DNA of 64,000 nt from an uncultured Lachnospiraceae bacterium (GTDB lineage: Bacteria > Bacillota > Clostridia > Lachnospirales > Lachnospiraceae), in NCBI GenBank assembly GCA_900544445.1, contig UQVK01000005.1, forward strand, positions 1 to 64,000. Reading direction: 5' to 3'. Below are positions 1-7,650 of this stretch, one piece after another. Position 1 is the first letter of the stretch; every line of letters starts with the position of its first letter. The position numbers and the translations under genes are program-made. The notes below the pieces were generated by a model. That model searched no databases. It was given only the letters and a program-made list of their open reading frames with translations, and had not been told where the DNA came from.

Positions 1-22
1 TTGCCCCCTTTGGAAACCCCCA

Positions 23-74
23 CAAGAAAAGGCAGTACGCTACCCCTCCACGGGGCGCATACCGCCTTTTCTTG
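23..74. repeat. Large imperfect inverted repeat at the window edge (oriT- or terminator-like)
   Basis: CAAGAAAAGGCAGTACGC (23-40) pairs with its near-complement at 57-74, and a short inner CCCC/GGGG pair lies in the loop. Reading the minus strand, the flank is GC-rich with a G-run/CAAAGGGGGC block. The base composition differs from the AT-rich DNA to the right. Such hairpins are common next to mobilisation genes in Firmicutes integrative elements, but no relaxase is visible here, so the oriT idea is inference. It could also be a bidirectional terminator. Confidence 0.45.
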
Positions 75-135
75 TTATCCAGCCCTCCGGCTGTATCGGT
101 TGAGCAAAAGTCAGCGTGGGAATGGTGTGGTATCT

Positions 136-279
136 TTATCTAAGTGAATCCCCGGCTTCCCATTTCGCAACGGCCTGTCGGGAAACGCCAATCCGCTCTG
201 CAACCTCTTCCTGAGAAAATTTATTAAGCTGGCGCAGTGTGGTCAGATTACAGGCAATATTATTTTTTTGCATTTTCAT
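136..279 (-). pseudogene. XRE-family HTH regulator, 3'-truncated
   Basis: This 47-residue product starts at 279 behind a good GGAGG. It covers almost only the helix-turn-helix: the FSQEEVAERIGVSRQAVAKW core is intact. Full-length relatives continue after KWE-x-GD with a proline, the rest of the HTH and usually an AbrB-like or sensor tail. Here the frame ends two residues after GDS at a stop. The downstream DNA changes to the GC-rich hairpin region, which suggests the gene was cut by insertion or deletion at about position 136. The promoter, start and DNA-recognition helix survive, so a short DNA-binding peptide could still be made. Family assignment is secure; loss of function is inferred. 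Confidence 0.7.
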
Positions 280-301
280 ACTTTTCACACCTCCTGACCT
301 C

Positions 302-329
302 ATTATACCCCTGGATTTTGAAAGTTCCA
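302..329 (-). promoter_or_regulatory. Promoter of the truncated XRE gene
   Basis: Minus-strand TATAAT (302-307) lies 16 nt from a weak TGGAAC (324-329), about 22 nt upstream of the start codon at 279. The -10 is perfect and the -35 poor. Confidence 0.4.
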
Positions 330-349
330 CCAACCTTGACAAACCCAAA

Positions 350-760
350 ATGTTATGTTTGGTTACGAAGGCACGTTTTTGATTTGAAAATTATGAAATG
401 GCGGACCACAGCCTGTCAAATTTTTGTGATGCTCATGTCCTTGCCTTAAGCGGAATGGAATAACAGGATAAAAAGAAACTTGAATAAAATAGCCATATAA
501 AGAATGAAATACAATGAAAAATCTTATCAACTTGACAAGATATTGCTTTGATGTGTATAGTTATATGTATAAATATAACATATTTAATGCGAGTTGAGAA
601 TATTGCATTATAAAAATAGCATAATGGTTTGTATAGGGGATTGCTCCCGCCGCGCCCCGCATAATTACGCTGATTATATTACTCTCAAAAATTCTCATGT
701 TGTTGCCGACTTTATGAAGCATTGCTGAATACGGTTCGGTGATCAGAAGCTGTCATTCTA
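350..760. other. AT-rich intergenic region with a promoter-like site
   Basis: No convincing reading frame is present. The clearest signal is TTGACA (532-537), 18 nt, TATAGT (556-561) on the plus strand, followed by very AT-rich DNA and no immediate gene. If active it would give uxuA a leader of about 440 nt. No known riboswitch was recognised. Confidence 0.4.
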
Positions 761-865
761 TCCGTATGTCAGTGTTTTTTCTACGGGTAAAAAAGCAGGA
801 ATCCCATTTCGCACCGTACCGGGTGATCGTTTATTCTGTTTTCCGATCTGTGAAAAGTTAATGGT
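761..865 (+). repeat. Dispersed 105-bp intergenic repeat, copy 1
   Basis: This segment is recognisably the same as 57896-58000. Shared blocks include TCCGTA at the left, CTACGG followed by an A-run, CACCGTA in the middle and GTGAAAAGT at the right. Both copies are intergenic and lie 60-250 bp upstream of a gene on the plus strand. The left part can fold (TCCGTA/TACGG). Function unknown. Confidence 0.65.
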
Positions 866-889
866 GTAAGTGGACAAACTACATAAAAT

Positions 890-1006
890 GCCGCCTGACG
901 GCGGCGGAAAGAGAGGCGGAAGACGGCGCTGCCGTCTTCCTGGAAGAAGCACTCACGTGCTTCTTCTCTGAATAAAATGCCGCCCAAAGGCGGCGGAAAG
1001 AGGTGA
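890..1006 (+). repeat. Three-hairpin leader array, copy A (upstream of uxuA)
   Basis: In order: a GCCGCC-tgac-GGCGGC hairpin (890-905); GGAAGACGGC/GCCGTCTTCC with a 3-nt loop (918-940); GAAGAAGCAC/GTGCTTCTTC with a 4-nt loop (943-966); and a second GCCGCC/GGCGGC (979-994) fused to the AAAGAGG ribosome site. The same module order (10-3-10, 10-4-10, 6-4-6) recurs before the genes at 37152, 56579, 57535 and 59254 with different but still complementary stems. A 9-codon frame, ATG at 977 to TGA at 1006, ends 4 nt before the uxuA start. Confidence 0.85.
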
Positions 1007-1010
1007 AGTG

Positions 1011-2072
1011 ATGAAAATGTCGTTTCGGTGGTATGGGGATTCGGATCCGATTTCTCTGGAATACATTTCGCAGATTCCGGGAATGCGTTCAATCGTGTCC
1101 GCAGTGTATGACGTGAAGCCGGGTGAGGTCTGGCCGGAGGAATCTCTGGCGAAGATGAAGGCGGACTGCGAGGCGCACGGTCTGGTGTTTGACGTGGTGG
1201 AATCCATTCCGGTGTCCGAGGACATCAAGCTGGGAACGGAGAAGAGAGACGCGCATCTGGAAGCGTACTGTGAGAATGTGAGGCGCTGTGCGAAATACGG
1301 TGTGAAGTGCGTGACCTATAATTTCATGCCGGTCTTTGACTGGACAAGAACCCAGCTGGATAAGAAGGCGGCGGACGGCTCTACCAGTCTGGTGATGTAC
1401 TGGGAGCAGATGAAGGGACTGGATCCGCTGAAGGACGATATCCATCTGCCCGGCTGGGATGCCAGCTACACACAGGAGGAGGTTCGCGGACTGATCCAGG
1501 CTTATGGAGAACTGGGAGAAGAGGGGCTTTGGAAGAATATTGAGATATTCCTGAAGAAGGTGATTCCGGTGGCCGAGGAATGCGGCGTGGTCATGGCCCT
1601 TCATCCGGATGATCCGCCCTATCCGATTTTCGGGCTGCCCCGGGTGATCACCTGCGAAGAGAATCTGGACCGTTATCTGTCAATCGTGGATTCCCCTTCC
1701 AATACGCTGTGCTTCTGCACGGGTTCCCTTGGCTGTGCGAAATTCAACGATATTCCGGAGCTTGTGAGAAAATATTCCGCCAGAGGAAAAATCGGCTTCA
1801 TGCACATGCGCAATGTCAAGGTGATGGAGGATGGTTCATTCGAGGAGCGGGCGCACCTTTCCTCCTGCGGTTCGCTGGATATGTATGAGATCGTAAAGGC
1901 GCTGGTGGAGACGGGCTTCGACGGGTATGTCCGGCCGGATCACGGGCGCATGATCTGGGGAGAGACGGGCAAGCCCGGATACGGACTCTATGACCGGGCG
2001 CTTGGGGCGGCTTACCTGAACGGGCTGTTTGAAGCCTGTGAAAAGGCCGTTTGGAATCATAGCCGGAAATAA
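1011..2072 (+). CDS. uxuA: Mannonate dehydratase
   Basis: It converts D-mannonate to 2-keto-3-deoxygluconate in the cytoplasm, a step of hexuronate breakdown. The 353-residue length and the N-terminal FRWYG fit the UxuA family. Recognisable TIM-barrel motifs are HPDDPP near residue 197, a CFCTGS strand, HMRN, and DHGRMIWGE near the C-terminus, which supply metal and substrate ligands. ATG 1011 sits 8 nt after AAAGAGG; a GTG at 1008 is also possible. It is followed after 24 nt by TRAP transporter genes, so uronate import and catabolism are probably co-transcribed. The preceding hairpin array is the obvious candidate for leader control. No uronate isomerase or KDG kinase is in the window. Confidence 0.93.
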   Translation: MKMSFRWYGDSDPISLEYISQIPGMRSIVSAVYDVKPGEVWPEESLAKMKADCEAHGLVFDVVESIPVSEDIKLGTEKRDAHLEAYCENVRRCAKYGVKCVTYNFMPVFDWTRTQLDKKAADGSTSLVMYWEQMKGLDPLKDDIHLPGWDASYTQEEVRGLIQAYGELGEEGLWKNIEIFLKKVIPVAEECGVVMALHPDDPPYPIFGLPRVITCEENLDRYLSIVDSPSNTLCFCTGSLGCAKFNDIPELVRKYSARGKIGFMHMRNVKVMEDGSFEERAHLSSCGSLDMYEIVKALVETGFDGYVRPDHGRMIWGETGKPGYGLYDRALGAAYLNGLFEACEKAVWNHSRK

Positions 2073-2096
2073 ATTTCTGAGGGGAGTGAGGGATAT

Positions 2097-3152
2097 ATGA
2101 AACGGAAGGAAAAAAAGCGCGTCTGTGCGCTGCTGCTGGCATTTGTGCTGTCGGCGTGCACGCTGGCGGGCTGTGGTTCATCCGCTGAGGACGGCAGGCA
2201 GATCGTCCGGATCGGACACAATCAGTCCACCAATCATCCGACGCATATTGCGCTTCTGGCTTTTGAAGAGTACATCGAAAGCGAGCTCGGGGACAAATAC
2301 GATGTGGAGGTTTTCCCCAGTGAGCTGCTGGGCTCCCAGAACGAAATGGTACAGCTGACGCAGACCGGAGCCATCAATTTCTGCGTGGCGTCCAATTCCC
2401 TGCTGGAAACCTTCAGCGAAAATTATACGCTGTTCAATCTGCCCTATCTGTTCGTATCCAGCGAAGCCTATCACGCTTCCATGGACGATGAAAGCATCAC
2501 CGGCCCCATTTTTGAATCCACCAGACAGGCGGGTTTTGAGGCGGTGACCTGGCTGGATGCGGGCACAAGAAATTTTTACACCGTGAATACGCCCATCGAG
2601 ACGTTGGAGGATCTCAAGGGGCTGAAGATCCGGGTACAGCAGTCTCCCACCAACGTGGAAATGATGGAGCGCCTTGGCGGTTCTGCCACGCCGATGGGCT
2701 TCGGGGAGGTATATACCTCGCTTCAGTCCCACATCATTGACGGCGCGGAGAACAATGAAATGGCGCTGACGGACAATGGACACGGGGATGTGTGCAAATA
2801 TTATTCCTATGATATGCATCAAATGATTCCCGACATCCTGATCGGAAACAACGATTTCCTGGAAGGCTTAAGCAGTGAGGAACGTGCCATCTTTGACGAG
2901 GGATTTGCGCTGGTGAATCAGGTGCAGCGGGAGGAATGGGTGAAGGCCGTGGAAAATGCGAAGGACCGGGCCGCGAACGAGCAGGGCGTGACCTTCCTCT
3001 ATCCGGATACGACGCCGTTCCAGGAGGCCTGCCTGCCCATGCATGACGAAATGCTGGAGAAGTACCCGGATCTGGCGCCGATCTACGAAGCGATCCAGGC
3101 CTATAACGAGATGTATCCGGCGGAAGAAACACAAGGGGGGAGCGGGGAATGA
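2097..3152 (+). CDS. dctP: TRAP transporter substrate-binding lipoprotein (DctP family)
   Basis: This is the extracellular solute receptor of a TRAP transporter. A lysine-rich N-terminus and hydrophobic stretch end in lipobox LAGC, giving a lipidated Cys26. The mature part has the DctP fold: IGHNQ at the first strand, ELLGSQNEM in the first lobe, and LKIRVQQSPTNVEM followed by GGSATPMGF, the arginine-containing strand that holds substrate carboxylates. At 351 residues it is of normal size. It overlaps dctQ by 4 bp. Placement behind uxuA suggests a uronate or related sugar acid as substrate; the actual ligand cannot be read from sequence. Confidence 0.9.
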   Translation: MKRKEKKRVCALLLAFVLSACTLAGCGSSAEDGRQIVRIGHNQSTNHPTHIALLAFEEYIESELGDKYDVEVFPSELLGSQNEMVQLTQTGAINFCVASNSLLETFSENYTLFNLPYLFVSSEAYHASMDDESITGPIFESTRQAGFEAVTWLDAGTRNFYTVNTPIETLEDLKGLKIRVQQSPTNVEMMERLGGSATPMGFGEVYTSLQSHIIDGAENNEMALTDNGHGDVCKYYSYDMHQMIPDILIGNNDFLEGLSSEERAIFDEGFALVNQVQREEWVKAVENAKDRAANEQGVTFLYPDTTPFQEACLPMHDEMLEKYPDLAPIYEAIQAYNEMYPAEETQGGSGE

Positions 3153-3637
3153 AAGCGTTGAGAAATATCCTGAATAAAATCCTGAATGCGTTGGCGGGAA
3201 TCAGCTTTATCGCCATGGTAGTGCTGACCTGCTGGCAGGTATTCACCCGTTACGTTCTGCAGAATCCTTCGTCCTGGTCTGAGGAGCTGGTTTCCTATCT
3301 GTTTGCCTGGGCCAGCCTTCTGGGGGCATCTCTGGTGACGGGAGAGAGGGGGCATATGAACATTCCCATCATCGTGGAACGGATGGGGAAGGGCGCGCAG
3401 AAGGTATTTGCCATTTTCGGAGAGCTGATTGCCTTCGCGTTCTGTGCGGTTATTCTGGTATACGGAGGAATTCAGATCACCAATCTTGCAATGGGACAGA
3501 TGACGTCCTCTTTGGGCGTTCCCGTCGGTATTTTCTATATTGTGCTTCCTCTGTGCGGCGTGCTGAACATGGCCTATACCGTGCTGAATATTATCGACAT
3601 CAGCAGAGGGAAGGATGAGGGGAAAAAGGAGGAGTGA
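3149..3637 (+). CDS. dctQ: TRAP transporter small permease (DctQ family)
   Basis: A 162-residue, four-helix membrane protein that forms the small subunit of the TRAP permease. Visible features are a first helix ending in CWQVFTRYV, the family-typical QNPSSWSEELVSYLFAWASLLG segment split over the second helix, and two further helices. The start overlaps the dctP stop (ATGA type), indicating translational coupling. It ends in a charged DEGKKEE tail 6 nt before dctM. Substrate is inferred only from the uxuA neighbourhood. Confidence 0.9.
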   Translation: MKALRNILNKILNALAGISFIAMVVLTCWQVFTRYVLQNPSSWSEELVSYLFAWASLLGASLVTGERGHMNIPIIVERMGKGAQKVFAIFGELIAFAFCAVILVYGGIQITNLAMGQMTSSLGVPVGIFYIVLPLCGVLNMAYTVLNIIDISRGKDEGKKEE

Positions 3638-3643
3638 TAGAAT

Positions 3644-4945
3644 ATGGCAATACAGTCGTTGTTGATTATTCTTGTGATTCTGGCGGTCCTTTTGATCATC
3701 GGGGTGCCGATTTCCTACGCCATCGGTATTTCCTCGCTGGTCTGTATTCTGCAGACGGTACCGCTGGATGTATCCGTTGTGACGGGCGCGCAGCGTATTT
3801 TCGTGGGCATGAGCAAGTTCAGCCTGACGGCCATTCCGTTTTTCATCCTGGCGGGAAATCTGATGAATCAGGGCGGAATCGCAAAACGGCTGGTTGATTT
3901 CGTAATGGCGATTCTCGGAAAGCTGCCCGGCGCGCTGCTGGTGACCAATGTGGGAGCGAACGCGCTGTTCGGCGCGATTTCCGGTTCGGCCTCTGCGGCT
4001 GCGGCTGCGGTGGGAAGCATGGTGGAGAAGGGAGAAGAGGAGCAGGGCTATGATAAGGCGCTGTGTGCGGCGACAAACGGCGCGTCCGCCCCGGCGGGAC
4101 TTCTGATTCCGCCCTCCAATGCGCTGATCACCTACTCCCTTGCGGCAGGAGGAACCTCCGTCGCAGCACTGTTCATGGCGGGATATGTGCCGGGCATTCT
4201 CTGGGCGGTCTGCTGTATGGTGGTGGCCATCTTGATCGCGAAGAAAAAGGGATATAAAGGCCTTCCCGGAAAGTTTGACTGGAAGAATCTGGGTGTCTGT
4301 ACGCTCCGCGCCCTCCCGGCGCTTTCCCTGATCGTCGTGGTAATCGGCGGCATCATCGGCGGAATCTTCACCGCTACGGAAGGCTCCGCCATCGCGGTTG
4401 TCTACGCGCTGATTCTGGGCATCTGCTACCGGAACATCACATGGAAATCCTTCTGGAACATCGTGGTGGAGAGCGTCAAGATGAGCGGCATGGTCGTATT
4501 CCTGATCGGCGTATCCAATATTCTCGGCTGGGTGATGTCCTTTACCCAGATTCCGCAGGCCATTTCGGAGGCGCTGCTGGGACTGACGCACAATCCGATC
4601 ATCATTCTGCTGATCATGAATGTGATCCTGCTGATCGCGGGAACCTTTATGGACGTGACCCCGGCCATCCTGATTTTCACCCCTCTGTTCCTTCCGGTCG
4701 TTCAGACCTTTGGAATGGATCCTGTGCAGTTTGGCCTGATTCTGGTATATAACCTGTGCATCGGAAACATCACGCCGCCCGTTGGCAATACCCTGTTCGT
4801 TTCCATCAAGGTGGGCAGGACCACGCTTTCAAAGGTCATGCCGTACATGCTTCAGTATTACATCGCGATTCTGATCGGCCTGCTCCTGGTGACCTACATC
4901 CCGGCCATATCCCTGTGGCTGCCGCGGGTGGCGGGACTGATCTGA
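3644..4945 (+). CDS. dctM: TRAP transporter large permease (DctM family)
   Basis: A 433-residue, roughly twelve-helix sodium-coupled transport subunit of the DctM/IT superfamily. Diagnostic parts are GVPISYAIG at the start, FFILAGNLMNQGG, GAISGSASAAAAAVG, the PPSNALI loop and the NITPPVGNTLF signature near the C-terminus. Length and motifs are complete, so the TRAP system (P, Q, M) is intact. A strong terminator 46 nt later closes the uxuA-dctPQM unit. Confidence 0.93.
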   Translation: MAIQSLLIILVILAVLLIIGVPISYAIGISSLVCILQTVPLDVSVVTGAQRIFVGMSKFSLTAIPFFILAGNLMNQGGIAKRLVDFVMAILGKLPGALLVTNVGANALFGAISGSASAAAAAVGSMVEKGEEEQGYDKALCAATNGASAPAGLLIPPSNALITYSLAAGGTSVAALFMAGYVPGILWAVCCMVVAILIAKKKGYKGLPGKFDWKNLGVCTLRALPALSLIVVVIGGIIGGIFTATEGSAIAVVYALILGICYRNITWKSFWNIVVESVKMSGMVVFLIGVSNILGWVMSFTQIPQAISEALLGLTHNPIIILLIMNVILLIAGTFMDVTPAILIFTPLFLPVVQTFGMDPVQFGLILVYNLCIGNITPPVGNTLFVSIKVGRTTLSKVMPYMLQYYIAILIGLLLVTYIPAISLWLPRVAGLI

Positions 4946-4990
4946 TAAAGCGGATTCCTTCCGGGAAGGGATTCTGAAGCAATTTCCGTC

Positions 4991-5030
4991 GGCTCTGCCG
5001 CAGCGTCTGTGCGGCAGGGCCATTCTTTTT
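4991..5030 (+). terminator. Rho-independent terminator of uxuA-dctPQM
   Basis: GGCTCTGCCGCA (4991-5002) pairs with TGCGGCAGGGCC (5010-5021), followed by ATTCTTTTT. Confidence 0.85.
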
Positions 5031-5041
5031 GTATGACAGGA

Positions 5042-5099
5042 CCGGTAAGCGGCCGATATCCTTCCGTGAACGGCCATTTGCCGGAAAGATACAGCAAGC
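5042..5099 (+). repeat. 58-bp intergenic repeat, copy 1
   Basis: It matches 52420-52477 at about 45 of 58 positions without gaps. Both copies contain CCGG-AAGCGGCC and GGCCATTTGCCGG as the arms of an imperfect hairpin, then a conserved TACAGC. Both lie just 3' of a transporter operon. Confidence 0.7.
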
Positions 5100-5144
5100 A
5101 GAGGCTTTTCGGTTTTTTTTCTCAATTTCTTCATGGATTTCCAA

Positions 5145-5173
5145 TTGACAAACCCATTCCCGCCTAGTATAGT
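5145..5173 (+). promoter_or_regulatory. Sigma-A promoter for the TrmB-like/lysA operon
   Basis: TTGACA (5145-5150), 17 nt, TATAGT (5168-5173). Near-consensus, about 90 nt before the regulator start. Confidence 0.8.
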
Positions 5174-5190
5174 GTTCCTGTAAAACACTA
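5170..5190 (+). promoter_or_regulatory. Palindromic operator overlapping the -10 and start site
   Basis: TAGTGTT (5170-5176) and AACACTA (5184-5190) form a perfect 7-bp inverted repeat with a 7-nt centre, overlapping the -10 element and expected +1. This is a natural site for autoregulation by the adjacent TrmB-like protein (inference). Confidence 0.55.
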
Positions 5191-5262
5191 CTAAAGATAT
5201 GAGAAACAGCCGGATTGCTGATCGCATGATGAACGGTAACACAGCAGGAGAGAGGAACACGT

Positions 5263-5991
5263 ATGGACGATATGATTTTTGTGGAAAAGCTGACGGCCTT
5301 TGGGCTGACCAGGCAGGAGGCGTCCATCTATCTGTGCCTGTACAAAAACGGCACGCTGACCGGATATGAAGCGGCCAAGCTCACCGGGATTTCCCGGTCC
5401 AATGTGTATAATGCGCTGGCGGGCCTTGCGGAGAAGGGGGCAGCCTATCTGTTGGAGGGCAGCAGCAGCCGTTATATGGCGGTTCCGGTCGGGGAGCTGT
5501 GTGACAACAAGCTCAGGGCACTTTCCGAGGCGAAGGCATGGCTGGAGCAGAATATGCCAAAGGCCAGCCAGCCCAGCGAAGGCTATATTACCATCGTCGG
5601 GGAGCAGCAGATTCTGGATAAGATGCACCACATGATGGAAGAAGCGGGAAAGCGGGTCTATCTCGCGGCCTCCTCCGAGCGGATCTCCCGCTTTGTGCCG
5701 GAGCTTTCCGCCCTGCTTGCGAAGAAAACCAAGGTAGTTCTGCTGTCTGACAGAGAGCCGGACGGACTGAAGGGCGCGGTCTTTTACCGGACGGAAGGAA
5801 AGGAGAATCAGGTGCGCCTGATCGCCGATTCCCGTTATGTTCTGACGGGAGAGCTCACCGGAAGCCGTCAGGACATCTGCCTGTATTCCGGACAGCGGGT
5901 ATTTGTAGACGCCCTGAAGGAAGCCATGCGCAACGAAATTAAACTGATAGAGCTGACGGGAAAGAAAAAGAAGACAAAAGGAGAAGCATGA
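5263..5991 (+). CDS. TrmB-family transcriptional regulator
   Basis: A 242-residue protein. Residues 1-70 form a winged helix of the TrmB type (LTAFGLTRQEASIYLCL, then GISRSNVYNALAGLAEKG), followed by a helical linker and a C-terminal effector domain with a phospholipase-D-like beta pattern. Archaeal and bacterial relatives sense sugars or metabolites. An alternative start at 5272 would drop three residues. The stop overlaps the ATG of the lysA-like gene, so both are expected in one transcript from the 5145 promoter. A palindrome on that promoter suggests autorepression. The effector is unknown. Confidence 0.8.
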   Translation: MDDMIFVEKLTAFGLTRQEASIYLCLYKNGTLTGYEAAKLTGISRSNVYNALAGLAEKGAAYLLEGSSSRYMAVPVGELCDNKLRALSEAKAWLEQNMPKASQPSEGYITIVGEQQILDKMHHMMEEAGKRVYLAASSERISRFVPELSALLAKKTKVVLLSDREPDGLKGAVFYRTEGKENQVRLIADSRYVLTGELTGSRQDICLYSGQRVFVDALKEAMRNEIKLIELTGKKKKTKGEA

Positions 5992-7271
5992 TGATGCAGA
6001 AAAAGCCATTTGTGACAAAGGAACAGATCGAAGAAATTGTAAAAACGTACCCTACCCCCTTTCATATTTACGATGAAAAGGGCATCCGGGAAAATGCAAA
6101 GAAGCTGAAGCAGGCATTTTCCTGGAATCCGGGCTATAAGGAGTTTTTTGCGGTGAAGGCCACTCCCAATCCCTTCCTGATCGATATCCTGAGGGATTAT
6201 GGCTGCGGCTGCGACTGCTCCTCCATGACAGAACTGATGCTGGCAGAGGCCATGGGCGTGAAGGGGGAGGACATCATGTTCTCTTCCAATGACACACCTG
6301 CGGAAGAGTTTGCCTATGCGGCCAAAATCGGTGCCACCATCAACCTGGACGACATTACCCACATTGATTTTCTGGAGAAAATCCTGGGAAAGCTCCCGGA
6401 GACCTTGAGCTGCCGTTATAATCCCGGCGGCGTGTTCAAGATCAGCAACAGCATCATGGACAACCCCGGAGATGCCAAGTACGGCTTCACCACGGAGCAG
6501 ATGTTCGAGGGCTTCCGCATTCTGAAGGAAAAAGGCGTGAAGCATTTCGGTATTCACGCCTTCCTGGCGAGCAATACGGTGACCAACGCCTATTATCCCA
6601 TGCTGGCGAAGGAGCTGTTTGAGCTGGCCGTGGAGCTGAAGGAACAGACCGGCGCGGATATCCGCTTCATCAACCTGTCCGGCGGCATCGGGATCCCCTA
6701 CCGCCCGGATCAGGAAGCAAACGATATCTTTGAAATCGCGGACGGCGTGAAGCATGCTTATGAGGAAATTCTCATCCCGGCAGGTATGGGAGACGTGGCA
6801 ATCTACACCGAGCTGGGCCGTTTCATGATGGGACCCTACGGACATCTGGTCACAAAGGTGATTCACGAAAAGCATACCCATAAGGAATACTTGGGCTGCG
6901 ACGCCTGCGCTGTAAACCTGATGCGTCCCGCCATGTACGGCGCATACCATCATATCACCGTGCTGGGAAAAGAAAATGAGCCCTGCGATCACAAGTACGA
7001 CGTAACCGGCTCTCTGTGCGAAAACAACGACAAGTTCGCCATCGACCGGATGCTTCCCGAGGTCGAGGTGGGAGACTATCTCGCCATCCACGATACGGGG
7101 GCTCACGGCTTCTCCATGGGCTACAACTACAACGGAAAGCTCCGTTCTGCAGAGCTTCTTCTGAAGGAAAACGGCGAGGTGCAGCTCATCCGCCGGGCGG
7201 AGACCCCAAAGGACTACTTCGCCACCTTTGACTGCTTTGATATTTACAATAAATTTGACTGGAATGCGTAA
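5988..7271 (+). CDS. lysA: Diaminopimelate decarboxylase-like PLP enzyme (fold type III)
   Basis: It likely decarboxylates meso-diaminopimelate to lysine. The fold-type-III barrel is shown by FFAVKATPNP with the PLP lysine at about residue 57, the GGGxG-like phosphate loop in LSGGIGIPYRP, and the C-terminal barrel motifs CDACAVNLMRPAMYGAYH and GSLCENNDKF (active-site Cys and acidic residue). At 427 residues it has the usual length. The start is a run of three ATG codons overlapping the upstream stop. Coupling to a TrmB-type regulator rather than to dap genes is unusual, so another carboxylated diamine substrate is possible. Confidence 0.82.
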   Translation: MMMQKKPFVTKEQIEEIVKTYPTPFHIYDEKGIRENAKKLKQAFSWNPGYKEFFAVKATPNPFLIDILRDYGCGCDCSSMTELMLAEAMGVKGEDIMFSSNDTPAEEFAYAAKIGATINLDDITHIDFLEKILGKLPETLSCRYNPGGVFKISNSIMDNPGDAKYGFTTEQMFEGFRILKEKGVKHFGIHAFLASNTVTNAYYPMLAKELFELAVELKEQTGADIRFINLSGGIGIPYRPDQEANDIFEIADGVKHAYEEILIPAGMGDVAIYTELGRFMMGPYGHLVTKVIHEKHTHKEYLGCDACAVNLMRPAMYGAYHHITVLGKENEPCDHKYDVTGSLCENNDKFAIDRMLPEVEVGDYLAIHDTGAHGFSMGYNYNGKLRSAELLLKENGEVQLIRRAETPKDYFATFDCFDIYNKFDWNA

Positions 7272-7272
7272 G

Positions 7273-7321
7273 AAAAACCGCCTGGAATCCTCTGAAAGGA
7301 AGGAGTTCAGGCGGTTTTTTG
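7273..7321. terminator. Bidirectional terminator between lysA and the small ORF
   Basis: AAAAACCGCCTGGA and its complement TTCAGGCGGTTTTTT flank a loop of about 20 nt. The A-run on the left and T-run on the right let it work on both strands. Confidence 0.85.
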
Positions 7322-7382
7322 CGGAAGATGTCCGGCCTGTTCTGTGCGGAGAATCTGCCGGAACGATGGATCTCGAATATTT

Positions 7383-7493
7383 TTAATGAAACAGCGTCAG
7401 TCCAATGCAGGCAGCCCAGACGCCTGCGGAAAAAAGAACCAGCAGCCCGAACAGGATCCGGGACAGATGGATGCGGCCTTTGTTTTCTTCCAT
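7383..7493 (-). CDS. Small single-pass membrane protein (36 aa), unknown
   Basis: The frame begins with ATG at 7493, 8 nt after GGAGGG, and ends with TAA at 7383. It encodes a charged start (MEENKGRIHLSR) followed by one hydrophobic helix of about 20 residues (ILFGLLVLFSAGVWAACIGL). A real gene is suggested by the strong ribosome site, the positive-inside topology and the bidirectional terminator directly downstream. No family was recognised. A function beside the broken ABC operon upstream cannot be deduced. Confidence 0.5.
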   Translation of the reverse strand: MEENKGRIHLSRILFGLLVLFSAGVWAACIGLTLFH

Positions 7494-7650
7494 GGATTGT
7501 TCCCTCCGTTTCGCTGTGAGTTTCCGGCCGGAAAGCAGCCGACGGGCGGCAGACCGGCCTTTTTCTTCATTGTAGCGAAACGGAACGGGGGATTCTGCCA
7601 GGTTTGGGTTAATTCCATGTAAAGAATAGGGATATACCCGATCAGATTGC

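Noticed and set aside
532..561. Riboswitch in the long uxuA leader
   Set aside because: A promoter-like site exists, but no conserved aptamer motif was recognised in the leader before the repeat and hairpin array.
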